A DNA stretch of 64,000 nucleotides from Limnomonas spitsbergensis (lineage: Eukaryota > Chlorophyta > Chlorophyceae > Chlamydomonadales). Location of the stretch: contig JAYJMM010000039.1 of assembly GCA_037349105.1 (NCBI GenBank), positions 7,532,501 to 7,596,500 of the forward strand, in the 5' to 3' direction. Under the pieces are notes generated by a model. That model was not told where the DNA came from, did not search any database, and saw nothing but the letters and a program-made list of their open reading frames with translations. The position numbers and the translations under genes are program-made. The stretch's first letter is position 1. Every line of letters begins with the position of its first letter. Of this stretch, positions 18,701 through 22,977 are shown in pieces.

Positions 18701-20240
18701 GCTTAGGGCAGCCGTCAGGAAGGCTGTCCAGGAGTGCGGGGTGTGCGACAGGGCAAGGGCGTCCACGTTCAATCACACGCAGCCAGACCTGCACCCACTC
18801 CCTATTGAGGGTTTATTTTTCCGCTGGGGTGTGGACCTGTGCGGGCCGTTCACTACCACGCCTAGGGGCAACCGGTACGTCATGGTGTGTGTTGAACACT
18901 ACTCCAAGTGGGTGGAGCTTATCCCCATCCCCAGCAAGGCGTCTGACGTGACGGCCTTGGCATTCTTCCAAAACGTGGTCGCACGGTTTGGGGGATGCGC
19001 AGAGGTGGTCACCGATCAGGGGACAGAGTTCCAGGGAGAGTTCCAAGACATGTTACTAGACTGCTTCATTGACCATCGCACCACCTCTGCCAACCATCCC
19101 CAGGCGGATGGGCTATCCGAACGGGCGGTCCAGACACTCAAGGCGGGCCTGCGCAAGTGCTGCGGGGATGGGAGCAGCGACGACTCGTGGGACAGGATGG
19201 TCCCATGGGTAGCGCTGGGGTTCCGATGCTCGCCTCAGCAGGCTACACGCATGGCCCCCTACGAGGTCCTGTACGGTCAGAAGCCAGTGTTCCCCTCCAA
19301 GGTCGGGGCAGACCTGTGGAGCACAGCGCGAGTGGCTACAGCGGAGGAAGCCGCAGACCTGCTCCTCGCCAGGGTAGCCAGGATCAAGGAGGCCCTCCCG
19401 GTCGCGGGGGAGCACCTCAAGATCGCACAGCACCGGGACAAGTTGCGCTACGCCAGGATCCGCGGAGGAGGATATGTGCCCCAGGTCAGGCGATTCGCCG
19501 TTGGGGACTACGTGTACGTCCGGTACGCTTCAGAGCGACGCAGCCTCGACCCCAAGGCCAGGCCAGAAATCCTGCGGGTGCAGAGGCTGGGGGAGACGGG
19601 GGCGTTGGTGCTGGAGGGAGCCGATGGCCTGACCGTAACAGAGAACGCAGTCAACTGCTCCCCATGCCACCTCCCCAACCTGAAAGGCAGGGTGGATTTC
19701 GGCTCCACCAGGCCCAACATCAGCTTGTCCTGCGAAGTCTGCCGCCTACCCGACCGGGGGGAAGTCATGCTCCTGTGTGACGCATGCAATACCGGCTGGC
19801 ACATGGACTGCCTCACGCCGGCGCTACACGCCATCCCCGAGGGCGATTGGATGTGCCCCAGGTGCAAGCCAGCAGCAAGGACAAGCGAAGAGCCGGGCCC
19901 GGCCGCAGCTGCGGGACCCTGCACCCCAGCCCACCTCGAGGGGGCAGCGCCACGGGCAGCCAGGGCAGCCGCCAGAGCAGCCCAGGAGACAGGAGCCATG
20001 GACAAGCCTGAGGTGGAGGTCATGGCCACCAACCCGGCCACCAAACAAATGGAGCGGGGCATCGCCAGGCCCATGCCGAACGGGTTGTATGACATTTCAT
20101 ATACAACAGGCAGGGGAGAAGCCAACGTCACACCCAGGGCAGTCCTACGCAGGGCCAAAGCGGCCGCCGACGCAGCACGTACAGAGGAGGAGACAGCTGC
20201 CAAGGGACAGACAGCCAGGGGGGACGGCCAGGAGGGATAA
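3795..20240 (+). CDS. gag-pol polyprotein with DNMT3-like methyltransferase and PHD fingers (5481 aa)
   Basis: One uninterrupted frame encodes the whole element. ATG at 3795 is chosen because TAG lies two codons upstream in frame; TAA is at 20238-20240. Approximate order in residues: Q/S/R-rich gag N-terminus (1-728); capsid-like helical region (729-999); CCHC knuckle (1088-1101); aspartic protease with DTA at 1340-1342; variant CCHC (1634-1648); coiled coil (1708-1791); RS-rich (1916-2072); CCHC (2094-2107); unrecognised globular region (~2480-2943); two PHD-like modules (3232-3330); two CCHC knuckles (3348-3384); hydrophobic helix (3688-3706); RT with FIDD at 4022-4025; RNase H (D4182, E4224, D4249); DNMT3-like domain (~4443-4770); integrase (HHCC 4946-4984, D5014, D5074, E5109); PHD (5313-5357). 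Typical gypsy gag-pols are under about 2000 residues. Protease is nearly 2700 residues from RT, which is odd. All catalytic residues checked in RT, RNase H and integrase are present. Confidence 0.95.
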   Translation: MQDAVVDHDRHLHPEAARRSARVRGMEPGNDPMTPINAAVAEEARLIAIGLSDGEYAGIMENKVQGADSTLALDEDMVQVQVTRRGIGRGGIARIPPGPSQEDEQWPVPDDESLDPTSEPPTVRSQTGGVGEGGGPARPPDDLPAEAEREGGKAEPRPDQEPQLEPTGVKGMVQSTVVRMERTRSSEQQSQGESAETTGRPRELQKYSDTQATTMQATRIWQPQAEPHAKVVPPDQHGRMQAPTGIPPRPDPHRVKQARPPRIPAEEATEASTYGTPQSRFPASANRPSQETVAEGTSREKEDSGQAHSLYGYFSNPEWTPIPGERRPAAGERAGTISQPGAAEPPGLQPIGWADILQWAGRLWQQVCSKCFVHLSDQARAIKEFQSHHLAEWATKALMGIPHTGQDRATLLAALRRVSRGPAGPEAALAVKAFADKWCSGTAGDLEEPESEQEELEEWEGFEASRLQQDDRREGQWQQQTEGTVPVARQARWESLEASSEPSLRNQRLDVERRPRPSSPAASEQPRATSFQQDPAPRRASRQESHDLLRFVDQHSGQESQVDHIAEFLRGQAAQARGRPERSQGPSQGRRVVQEINPAGPTGGDYQQRQESRDDCLSASEAREYTGGTQPSRHSSYQPSRQAESEGGRSQDPARQPSEGSRPSGRRQSHLSADRRDQRDRRRQSPTRNGGGGSGSDPSMSSSEDTEGRGPGPSRESARRRRERIAQEQAETNIRLQQQMILQLAGGTRFTKIPNIQGNVPVLDMSHPGAVAARQYCQACSSWGSHNRLALSDEPPALAVVAGEIAGSCQSPSAMALLVRSLVDMWTAKPACVGPLVVAIRSAPQGDKASREVERIREAWRAPVEEPTCEVSLLTLWIRVVQREVGKPTSDERAAITGLKLGVKTTLDPGVKPEETVEAFAFRVMSTAELLQISRDAVDHFGRRHSVAHMFYEGLPGAVRVKLTAFIMTVPGYLHMTDEAQVEVLTQQVLLWERFALELGDLAAMDSRQGPGDHQQRSQGEQQAGRGRRDRPSQWEARPRGDGPGVAPYQNSSQPARQESRAKGVTWADQATALTTSTHSAGSAPKACFQCGSLDHLARDCRTPRARDERRPAPLATDITTGQARPPQQQYPPPPRPQGPPVNRTYDRNQGGRPAQRQPQGQAGHGQQSAHLSHLSGPSELAEPDGWHQTVAEMLSESVALLTQVGLAPKPGEYKQAAHNARPRSFRPSSSSEEEEEPLAVEHPSRKGEKRLALRRLADGLCDVRAQVGYINERLTALAHTTMPMGVTPVRGEPGWIGQGRKITISPRLQYFTNDRRDYSQCVGLMVKGKVLVAQKALMDTACSCHVITVNIAEQLVAMGAKLVRTDEKIRTTDNAGADLYGILFIYVVYGYGSPNAIVEKAAVRVVKTPPDAYEHLVGNPEFLKYGGILEAAGRLTLFPQGGADELTLPLELISPAGSHQAAAATWAGLDDPAWVPEEWPADWGEMNPDLTPQCAMVTGTGGPATQTTVAANRVTRLPAAEAPATAPEGDRPAKAKGARGAGTEAARQHAGKKGTNPAAAPETNPVTLTQARAAPADPDGTRGTGSRSISGDKVGKAMEPPVAARDKARLAMVQEHTVRQEVRSALRNREGTCAYCDMRRSHSDQECERRLGELLENEPGQGADTHSRGSCQPGSPATHNQDTSSSDEGVTESETELPADRGAPGAAVISCLEARVEVLNRAIQTAARQRIASREADIYSFKTEQARAMADGASDKEMARWKGECAKWIIEVNELKKRYKEEYKGTKAASGPAPQRPCGALREACSGAREARQQQPEADTTIEPPQQDAAPSDGARGGEQDGKEGTSRGTPTEVQEVLNELDDPALREYPEDLIQSLRDNSAKPKQRNLPMARASRTPSPRAREPGSGPSSNPVSGREPRSASAAERQPRGRSPRRSSHSRERRAPSTEQLKGIQCKDERRPYRQPPPPPQGASGGNQRPRGREALSPDGRSRNRRTRSRSPVTPGKPSNRGSREHEDGSGRRWEGETPRSPCGERWPQGRARSPIRQRQHHSPGRHATAEEPGENRMIRWAPPEDSARGRTGRAPPTQKEACYKCGGSGHFAFECNQRQAQPWRPSGGGEGRAQAQDNLGHGSLRQEEPPSDNQQRIHLRDLFEAEKNEPFEVWAARQAGAPPANFLPGPPEGRRWEGKGAHGCFATIPRGHDPGINEPDTWFEQEWDDAYLEGQEEQARQPLDLPEERGPEPGLGPDGIPAEAQNGEVPQQVHHWRVAVEAIATNGLLTMPANAPKSTAHALELLDYLRRMGAPAPQEGWLALLANFLVPLRAREDQGNSESEGSAHRQDPEISGEASGQEGESDDLSQDIYDPPDVLCPGTPEAGGPAAGPRPAASAEGGGSSFTLQALGATGGVTSRPPTAGSGHRSCRTEHGPTERTWVQEEVPSEREQRWEPEEPQNPDHWGDSDLSAVEDAEDLDAPGPGPGEPWPRHCFVQWYPAGTDMPEVAATAAMVTLPGAGADGLCRLQNHWCVPRGEVICVDRQAAMQAVARLVFPMDAVTAGLLAAAIKGHIRPSTAMEEFMSSTWPTPLYANCVSELLGSVVKEGITAAEEQFRTSQEIPDAARAYGMWQHAHDGFMRTPWAETCVMTLACHPCLANQAVCVPTQAAARQAYALAALRDHSGYDGAGILHPGTPRQCPAIVERGRDIAREVLGQAVPWGYEPGDARAAIPVRLAVAYYHEDSERRWAHPTPRAWMHMHATRDDQPVWFFFKTATRVLSDRFPSVEQAEEHAVATFRGADPAVWAIMMMALNRTLLPGQMSAAVKNIEIVDELWAPQERADCPTQVSAHGTPEMGATAWHGEEALTLSAFAQDRLQSCLQQWLRVEQAAYYNGVPASLLPHWSAPAATVRLWQQWHPRGAVTLHPLFSCSNYDEALRNLTSLLDRGIADRHETPRGRWGAFREAASPGSAHSPDDTTLHLQPDSREQSFFTSLRGGNYEVDWPESDEENSLTGLPQLLPDSDSEGEPADTARHTEPSEGGAAVPSEHTAPSAGHTQGSSQQSRAPAEQPGPVAPLRIQADAPPNWSRGLSDTGSEASNPDPEDPGSPHLAAEGEPDRGTDLSKEQWDDELRQFVAQRDRQRLEDRVPWPVPQGGTELRGSRIEASLRYRLSMVPDPSPDPRLQGRNQAAEELKQAFRGRLRALSEAPPPELARGPGTGGAVSPGRSYGSDPVHTEPCAGCDQTRAGERLIWCSACGTAWHDLCMRTPRTGTARMCQFCMTPEVRLPSCLGCGERIGPTDQPGRRCCRCHATACSACMNKPGVGGTRRGAWACCGCSDAVPPAWGHHSVHNEPCERCGKKGHDYHACPAPRLREGRCTICFHQGHLAIACPERNQSLGFIRQRQMEEDSRLGVRWWCSEQEALPGEREVVFKATHSRATVSDVRQAIEERRQDEADQARRREQRPVPFREWYKETADQPLQPSMHAVQYAQILTIGAELIKAHDEGRWPEAGEPLDNWPVEWGVPERTSLWNYQAIQRTMLQPHQLDRQPRSAARSSDNARTQTVSPERAYRPDTGCAGPTTAERHQTPSSKGDTRPADPSKVRAAAARRARNARTRARQRRRKAVARDASNSTGCPSPPARISQVELEISWQEGPGDRGPPAVPSPPAPAGPQPCPRQHPGCRGLLPCTAFRGLLACLCHLALVWLLLSCLPGAQASGRGVRGGGFTAGQGAFVSSREAAAKLEPGWLRPPVDMPAPRPPRPQRTWDQGTSSAGSQAGTGEPLAGGVIDMFQPGGVVHAPSEYVKTAEGWLLGKHPDFSGEQQEQLEQSLRDRQGAFAYSMLELPGYCGAQGEFTLALEDEHSSCFQKARDMPPPKAAIFKEKSQPMIEAGIIVRVPQGGPIKFAANSVVAAKKCAETGEWSDHRIAHDMRRMNLRTAKQEFAIPRMETIFQNLGTAKVFSKVDLRSGFMQIPIKAEDQPKTAFWMGPELWMYTKLNFGLRNGPPFFQRMMEEEIARAGLSSFCVAFIDDLLVYSDKPADHIRHVELMLDMLHAVGLRAHPDKSLFGCDTVEYLGHNVSAQGLTPHAAKIAAVMALPEPASVKNIQEVMGFLNFYRCYIPDFSRKAACINALLVKGVPFVWGPEQAQAFQLIKTEMCEGGRVLRRPDYSGTGPDGKGPPRPFLLYTDFSKQGIGAVLGQCDDSGREYMVACTSRSLNKSEKNYSSFQGEMLAAVYAARTYRHMLFGCKVHLVTDHEPLTYLMDNQALVGQHARWALMLQELDITIVHRSGACHQNADIPSRSPLPSSNDRTGARLDDVTPEPHTPSETTCGPQVAMLTGLGRVNQWHADQVVRLAQEGRRSVRRLRAAETACTVAPCGQAISSAKDEDDEQAQPASAAERVFNSRARARNLISNVLTDLPRSTPAHLHAGVDTACLPTEAVYALEREGVVLFEPFGGMCSGLEMVLRAGIPVTQYLYADTSASMREIAGGRLVQLHKQYPLLLPAPAVEGAFRALPQDVYSITAQHFIEAGAQQGRQWFLVAGWECHDLSAAGKGKGLEGDRSKSFFPLIRLLGSLQVLQRARPPAYLIENVAMQLNQRSEKASVEAFGEVCRLLGRPSLFDAAQVGSYAHRTRNYWGNLAPAADIEFVIQASHRPHDGIVDDILDEGSRAQVVACPDNGGYRINVSGQPRRALPCLMATPASYAFRNGQIGMVFRPMGGLQEPNANERERAMGYAVGSTLPRHDFPEGDRRAALGRCMDAWALEAWFTIALEAAKIIPRELARRAGLPGPDSDLAIGMTLTSTHCALASAGTACSGEGEAAATYRQCLGESAAADWADAAQEPGGLPDPEPEPVQGADDGAGAVVDPPGCAAGPAAGVDVWTDVPVLRYLQSKRHPAGAEAGEQARVQRRAAPFQWEPERGGVLIRVMPDGRRCVVPRPEDRQAVIREAHANTGHFGSHRTAFMIMQQHWWRGLRAAVRKAVQECGVCDRARASTFNHTQPDLHPLPIEGLFFRWGVDLCGPFTTTPRGNRYVMVCVEHYSKWVELIPIPSKASDVTALAFFQNVVARFGGCAEVVTDQGTEFQGEFQDMLLDCFIDHRTTSANHPQADGLSERAVQTLKAGLRKCCGDGSSDDSWDRMVPWVALGFRCSPQQATRMAPYEVLYGQKPVFPSKVGADLWSTARVATAEEAADLLLARVARIKEALPVAGEHLKIAQHRDKLRYARIRGGGYVPQVRRFAVGDYVYVRYASERRSLDPKARPEILRVQRLGETGALVLEGADGLTVTENAVNCSPCHLPNLKGRVDFGSTRPNISLSCEVCRLPDRGEVMLLCDACNTGWHMDCLTPALHAIPEGDWMCPRCKPAARTSEEPGPAAAAGPCTPAHLEGAAPRAARAAARAAQETGAMDKPEVEVMATNPATKQMERGIARPMPNGLYDISYTTGRGEANVTPRAVLRRAKAAADAARTEEETAAKGQTARGDGQEG
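5979..7097 (+). other. gag capsid-like region and first CCHC knuckle
   Basis: Residues 729-999 are helical and low in repeats, unlike the Q/S/R-rich stretch before them. They end in a segment resembling the gag domain of gypsy elements (FYEGLPGAVRVKLTAF and surroundings). Next comes C1088-F-Q-C-X4-H-X4-C1101, a standard retroviral CX2CX4HX4C knuckle for RNA binding. This part should form particles and package the transcript. The capsid match is by character and position, not by a search. Confidence 0.7.
7746..8130 (+). other. retropepsin-like aspartic protease region
   Basis: ALMDTACSCHVITVNIAEQL has the hydrophobic-hydrophobic-D-T-(A/G/S) active-site loop of clan AA proteases, with D1340. 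Alanine replaces the commoner glycine or serine after DT. The later ILEAAGRLTLFPQG segment is where the second hydrophobic flap-to-core motif would fall. It should cut the polyprotein. It sits between gag and a long accessory block instead of next to RT. Confidence 0.65.
8694..10115 (+). other. accessory block: CCHC variant, coiled coil, RS-rich stretch, CCHC knuckle
   Basis: C1634-A-Y-C-X5-H-X4-C1648 is a knuckle with one extra residue. Residues 1708-1791 form a charged amphipathic helix (WIIEVNELKKRYKEEYKGTK). Residues 1916-2072 are rich in Arg-Ser and Pro (RSPRRSSHSRERRAPS; RNRRTRSRSP), like SR-protein tails. C2094-YKC-X4-H-X4-C2107 is a standard knuckle. This reads like a second gag-type nucleic-acid-binding module inside the same polyprotein. 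Interaction with host RNA-processing factors is only a guess. Confidence 0.6.
11235..12623 (+). other. unrecognised globular region, ~460 aa
   Basis: Residues about 2480-2943 have balanced composition with regular Trp, Tyr and hydrophobic positions (for example RHCFVQWYPAGTDMPEVAAT and AWMHMHATRDDQPVWFFFKT), between low-complexity acidic/Pro/Ser stretches on both sides. I recognise no family. It could be a captured host domain or an element-specific gag/assembly domain. A structure-based search is the obvious test. Confidence 0.5.
13488..13946 (+). other. two PHD-like zinc modules and two CCHC knuckles
   Basis: Residues 3232-3273 show CX2C, CX2C, HX2C, CX2C spacing of a PHD finger, including LIWCSACGTAWHDLC. 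Residues 3283-3330 carry a second set (CLGC ... CCRC ... CSAC ... CCGC), possibly PHD- or RING-like. Then C3348-ERC-X4-H-X4-C3361 and C3371-TIC-X4-H-X4-C3384 are two retroviral knuckles. PHD fingers usually read histone H3 tails, so chromatin and RNA binding appear together just before RT. Confidence 0.7.
14856..14912 (+). other. hydrophobic helix before RT
   Basis: Residues 3688-3706 (GLLACLCHLALVWLLLSCL) form a 19-residue uncharged stretch followed by PGAQASG, which resembles a signal-peptidase or protease site. It could be a membrane anchor, or the core of a cleavage product's N-terminus. Internal transmembrane segments are unusual in gypsy pol. Confidence 0.5.
15180..16690 (+). other. Ty3/gypsy reverse transcriptase and RNase H
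   Basis: The RT shows FSKVDLRSGFMQIPI, LNFGLRNGPPFFQRMM and FIDDLLVYS (catalytic D4024, D4025), and the thumb VEYLGHNVSAQGL, in the gypsy order. RNase H follows with YTDFS (D4182), GEMLA (E4224), TDHEPLTYL (D4249) and NADIPSR (D4292). No frameshift or stop interrupts it. These make the minus-strand cDNA and degrade the RNA template. Confidence 0.95.
17121..18115 (+). other. DNMT3-like cytosine-5 DNA methyltransferase domain
   Basis: Between RNase H and integrase, residues about 4443-4770 carry the C5-methyltransferase motifs in order: SAM-binding FEPFGGMCSG (4447 on); the catalytic loop GWECHDLS with C4541; IENVAM (motif VI, E4585); QVGSYAHRTRNYWGNL (motif VIII, 4620 on); ERERAMGY (4723 on). 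The HRTRNYWGNL and DLS segments look most like the DNMT3 group. Motif IV has Glu where Pro-Cys is usual. By analogy with reported retrotransposon methyltransferases it could methylate CG sites of element or host DNA. Activity is not shown by sequence. Confidence 0.85.
18630..19680 (+). other. DDE integrase with HHCC zinc domain and C-terminal SH3-like domain
   Basis: H4946-X4-H4951-X29-C4981-X2-C4984 is the integrase zinc domain. The core has D5014 (GVDLCGPF), D5074 (VVTDQGTEF) and E5109 (DGLSERAVQTLK); the last two are 35 apart, one less than usual. VGDYVYVRYASERRS and the following residues fit the C-terminal DNA-binding domain. The 4-bp target duplication at the ends fits a DDE integrase. 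Confidence 0.92.
19731..19865 (+). other. C-terminal PHD finger of the integrase
   Basis: C5313-EVC, LLCDAC, GWHMDC and GDWMCPRC form a textbook C4HC3 PHD finger (5313-5357), in the place where many gypsy elements carry a chromodomain. It probably directs integration by reading histone tails. A basic/Ala-rich tail of about 120 residues follows, including GLYDISYTTGRGEANVTPRA. Confidence 0.9.
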
Positions 20241-20439
20241 GAGCACACCAGCATTGCCACGGAGCCAGCTACCTAGGGGCAGGTTCGAGTTAGCACCGCT
20301 GCTACTGCAAGCGTCTCCTGAGGCTTAGGGCCGAGTGTCAACGGTGCAGTGGGGCGAGAGCAGCGGCTATTTGGGTGGAGGTTGATTAACAGAAGGATTC
20401 TGTAGGTCAGGTTCAGTCTCGTGCAACCAGCTGTAGGCT

Positions 20440-20885
20440 TCCAATTCCAGTCTCAGATGGGTTCTGAGGATTTCCGCTTCTGATGATTTCTGACAGGTTT
20501 CTTTTCTGTTGCTGAGGAGTACTGCCTCCTGATGACGTCTGATGGGTTCTGACGAGTTCTGTTTCTGGTCCTGAGGAGTGTTGACTCCTATGGGTTCCGA
20601 TGTTTCTGATGGTTCTGAGGAATATGCTTCTGACCAGTTCTGTTTCTGTCTCTGAGGAGTACTGACTCCCGTAACGCCTGATGGGTTCTGACGAGTTCTG
20701 TTTCTGGTTTTGAGGAGTGCTGACTCCTGATGGGTTCCGATGTTTCTGATGGTTCTGAGGAATTGTACCTCTGACGAGTTCTGTTTCTGTTTCTGTGGAG
20801 TGCTGCCTCCTTATGAGTTCCGACGTTTCTGATGGTTCTGAGGAATTATGATTCTGACGAGTTCTGTCGTCTGACGGTTCTTGAT
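20440..20885 (+). repeat. imperfect tandem repeats downstream of the ORF
   Basis: A T/G-rich unit of roughly 82-83 bp recurs irregularly: GACGAGTTCT lies at 20551, 20690, 20773 and 20856, with the variant TGACCAGTTC at 20631. Between occurrences the sequence repeats GGTTCTGAGGAAT and GAGGAGTGCTGACTCC. It lies between the stop codon and B1, so it is transcribed 3' sequence. No coding potential was seen. Confidence 0.75.
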
Positions 20886-21085
20886 TTCAAACACGCATGA
20901 CAATTGTGATGGTACCAGATTCTGTTTGCCCTGATCAGGCCAGAGAGTAGCCAATCAGGTCTGCAGGTGTTTAAGAGGGTTCCGTGTTAGGGAACTGACC
21001 AGGCCTGAGTGTACATATTTTTCCGATCTCAGTTTCAGTACCACCCCTAGTCCGGCTCCCCACGCACGCCCGGTGTGCGTTTCGT
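20886..21085 (+). other. unique 3' internal segment of the element
   Basis: Non-coding sequence between the tandem repeats and the purine tract. It includes a short hairpin (CGCAC/GTGCG) at about 21064-21080. No gene is seen. Confidence 0.5.
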
Positions 21086-21102
21086 GAGGAGCGGGGGGCG
21101 AG
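21086..21102 (+). promoter_or_regulatory. candidate polypurine tract
   Basis: GAGGAGCGGGGGGCGAG abuts the first base of B1. In LTR elements the purine tract that primes plus-strand DNA lies just upstream of the 3' LTR, so by this mark the 3' repeat would begin at B1, not at A2. No comparable tract precedes A2. Confidence 0.6.
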
Positions 21103-21342
21103 TAAAGTAGGGGCGGTACCCACAGCTAGGGGCGCCCGGGCAGGCCAGCCTTACACCAGCCTTAGCTCTTATGCGGTACGCTGTACCAAGTTACCCCTTT
21201 ACAGCCCTTGTACCTCAGCAGTGTAGTACAAGAGGCACGTATGTACGGGTGTTGAACCTTAGTTGTGAGTAGTTTGAGCCTCTCTAAGGCAGTAAGGACA
21301 GCTTACACCATTTTGGCACGGTTACTGCTTTATGGTGCGACA
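21103..21342 (+). repeat. split direct repeat B1
   Basis: 240 bp, identical by eye to B2 (21671-21910). It starts TAAAGTAGGGGCGG and ends GGTGCGACA, and is separated from A2 by only GC (21343-21344). It contains TA/CG-rich short palindromes such as GGTACGCTGTACC. Confidence 0.93.
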
Positions 21343-21344
21343 GC

Positions 21345-21670
21345 TGTCACGGTATAATGCAGTATACGTGCCAAAACCGTAGGGGCCGCTGACGCGTCCC
21401 CGTAGACTCCGCAGCTTCCCTGCGGAGCCCCCTTTTTAGGGTTAGGAGCCCAGCTTCCCACTTTCGGGAAGGTCTGAGGCAGGGTTTCCCGTACTCAGTG
21501 CATAGGGCTTGCCGGGACCTTTGAATCCCGGCTTGCACGCTTGACGTTCACTTCGTTCCTTTTAAGTGGACAGGCCTCTATTTGTAACCAGCACCGGCTA
21601 GATCTCGGAGACCTACCCAGTGAAGTGCATCAAAGCCAGTACCACTAAGCCAGTCAAGCCTAGAACAGCG
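21345..21670 (+). repeat. split direct repeat A2
   Basis: 326 bp, identical by eye to A1. It is followed without spacer by B2. The A2+B2 unit (566 bp) would look like a TG...CA long terminal repeat on its own. Confidence 0.93.
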
Positions 21671-21910
21671 TAAAGTAGGGGCGGTACCCACAGCTAGGGG
21701 CGCCCGGGCAGGCCAGCCTTACACCAGCCTTAGCTCTTATGCGGTACGCTGTACCAAGTTACCCCTTTACAGCCCTTGTACCTCAGCAGTGTAGTACAAG
21801 AGGCACGTATGTACGGGTGTTGAACCTTAGTTGTGAGTAGTTTGAGCCTCTCTAAGGCAGTAAGGACAGCTTACACCATTTTGGCACGGTTACTGCTTTA
21901 TGGTGCGACA
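21671..21910 (+). repeat. split direct repeat B2 (right end)
   Basis: 240 bp, identical by eye to B1, ending GCGACA against the CCGC target duplication. Confidence 0.93.
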
Positions 21911-21914
21911 CCGC
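21911..21914. repeat. target-site duplication, right (CCGC)
   Basis: Second copy of the 4-bp host sequence. It continues into TGAACATGATACT, exactly as in the empty locus at 44832 onward. Confidence 0.88.
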
Positions 21915-22780
21915 TGAACATGATACTATTGACACCCCCCGCAGTTCACAGGAGCTATTTAAAATTGGACGGCTTACTTCTCCCAGGGATAGAATGGGAC
22001 AGCCGGATGCCTTTGTTAATGAAGTGATGCCATTGGGCGGGTGGCCACTGGGCCCTACTGGAACAAAGTAAGGCCGTGGTGGCGCCCAATAGTGAAGTTG
22101 TGGGAGGTCAAGCCTGATGGATCAGGGTTCAGAGGTGTGAAGTCATGGAACTACAGGCTATGCAGCACCTCCGACCACCACCCAATCCGCATATTTGCGT
22201 TAGCGATTGTGGGTACAATTCCCGTTAAGGCCTAATCAACTGTCTTTGACAAGAAATTAGGCACAGCCGCTGTCATATCAGCATCCTAGTTTCTGCCCAA
22301 TCCTGTTCTTCATCGCGAGGCTCCTCCCCAGCTACAGCCCAATCATCTTCCTTTTGCTGGCCATGGAGGGCGTGGTGCTGCGTCTCCCTGTCCCTGGCGC
22401 GGCAATGGTCTCTAGGGCCAGGCCTCTCGCACTATCCTGCCTGGCCCTTACTGCAGCCTGTGAGGGGAGAGGAGAAGGGTAGGCGGTGCAGTCAAGCATC
22501 AATGGATTTCAGAGGACAGGTGACAATATTCCATATAAGGGCTGTTAACGGAGGGCAGGCTAAGGCTTCCCAAGTCCAGTCTGAGCCCAGCACCCCACGG
22601 TTCAGGGTAAAGTCACACGTGACACTCCTGGGCCCGGCTAAATTGACCTTGGCCGCATCAGCATCCATATGTCACCCCCGAGTCCATGACTTCATCTCCA
22701 CCTGTTATTCTCGCTTGCACAACCAAGCCAGTACCGGAAAATACTTCTGAGTGGATGCACTGACGTGGCAGCTACAACAA
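21915..22780. other. 3' flank of PRP16 copy beta, no supported gene
   Basis: Sequence downstream of the last recognisable PRP16 exon. The part from about 22330 is also present at 37390 onward, and all of it at 44832-45700. No exon or RNA gene could be supported. Confidence 0.5.
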
Positions 22781-22977
22781 AAGCTATATGCTAATCCAGG
22801 GCACCTGCTGATCAGTCACCAAATGCTGTCCCACCTCATCAGCACGCTTGGCCGCCAGGGCTGCCTCCATCACCACGCTCATCTTCTCTTTATCCGCCTT
22901 TTCCTTTTTCCGCTGCTCCTGCCGCGTCTGATGTCCCTCCTGTACAATACAGAACGACTCTCCTTTTGTCATGACCC

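Larger units (their letters stand above)
2485..21910 (+). mobile_element. giant Ty3/gypsy-type retroelement with DNMT3-like domain and split direct repeats
   Basis: The element is 19,426 bp. It begins TGTC and ends GACA, is flanked by CCGC duplications, and contains one intact 5481-codon gag-pol frame. Terminal structure is A1 (2485-2810), internal region, B1 (21103-21342), GC, A2 (21345-21670), B2 (21671-21910). A1 and A2, and B1 and B2, read as identical, so the insertion is recent. RT, RNase H and a DDE integrase in that order place it with Ty3/gypsy (Metaviridae-like) elements, while the repeat layout recalls DIRS/Ngaro/kangaroo elements. I saw no tyrosine recombinase. The insert is visibly more G+C-rich than the flanks. 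Cytosine methyltransferases inside retrotransposons have been reported in charophyte algae and dinoflagellates, so the concept has precedent. Whether this repeat architecture does is unknown to me. The intact ORF and identical repeats make it potentially active. Confidence 0.93.

Noticed and set aside
2485..21910. Classification as a DIRS/Ngaro/kangaroo element because of the split repeats
   Set aside because: No tyrosine recombinase motif was found, integrase catalytic residues are intact and there is a 4-bp target duplication.
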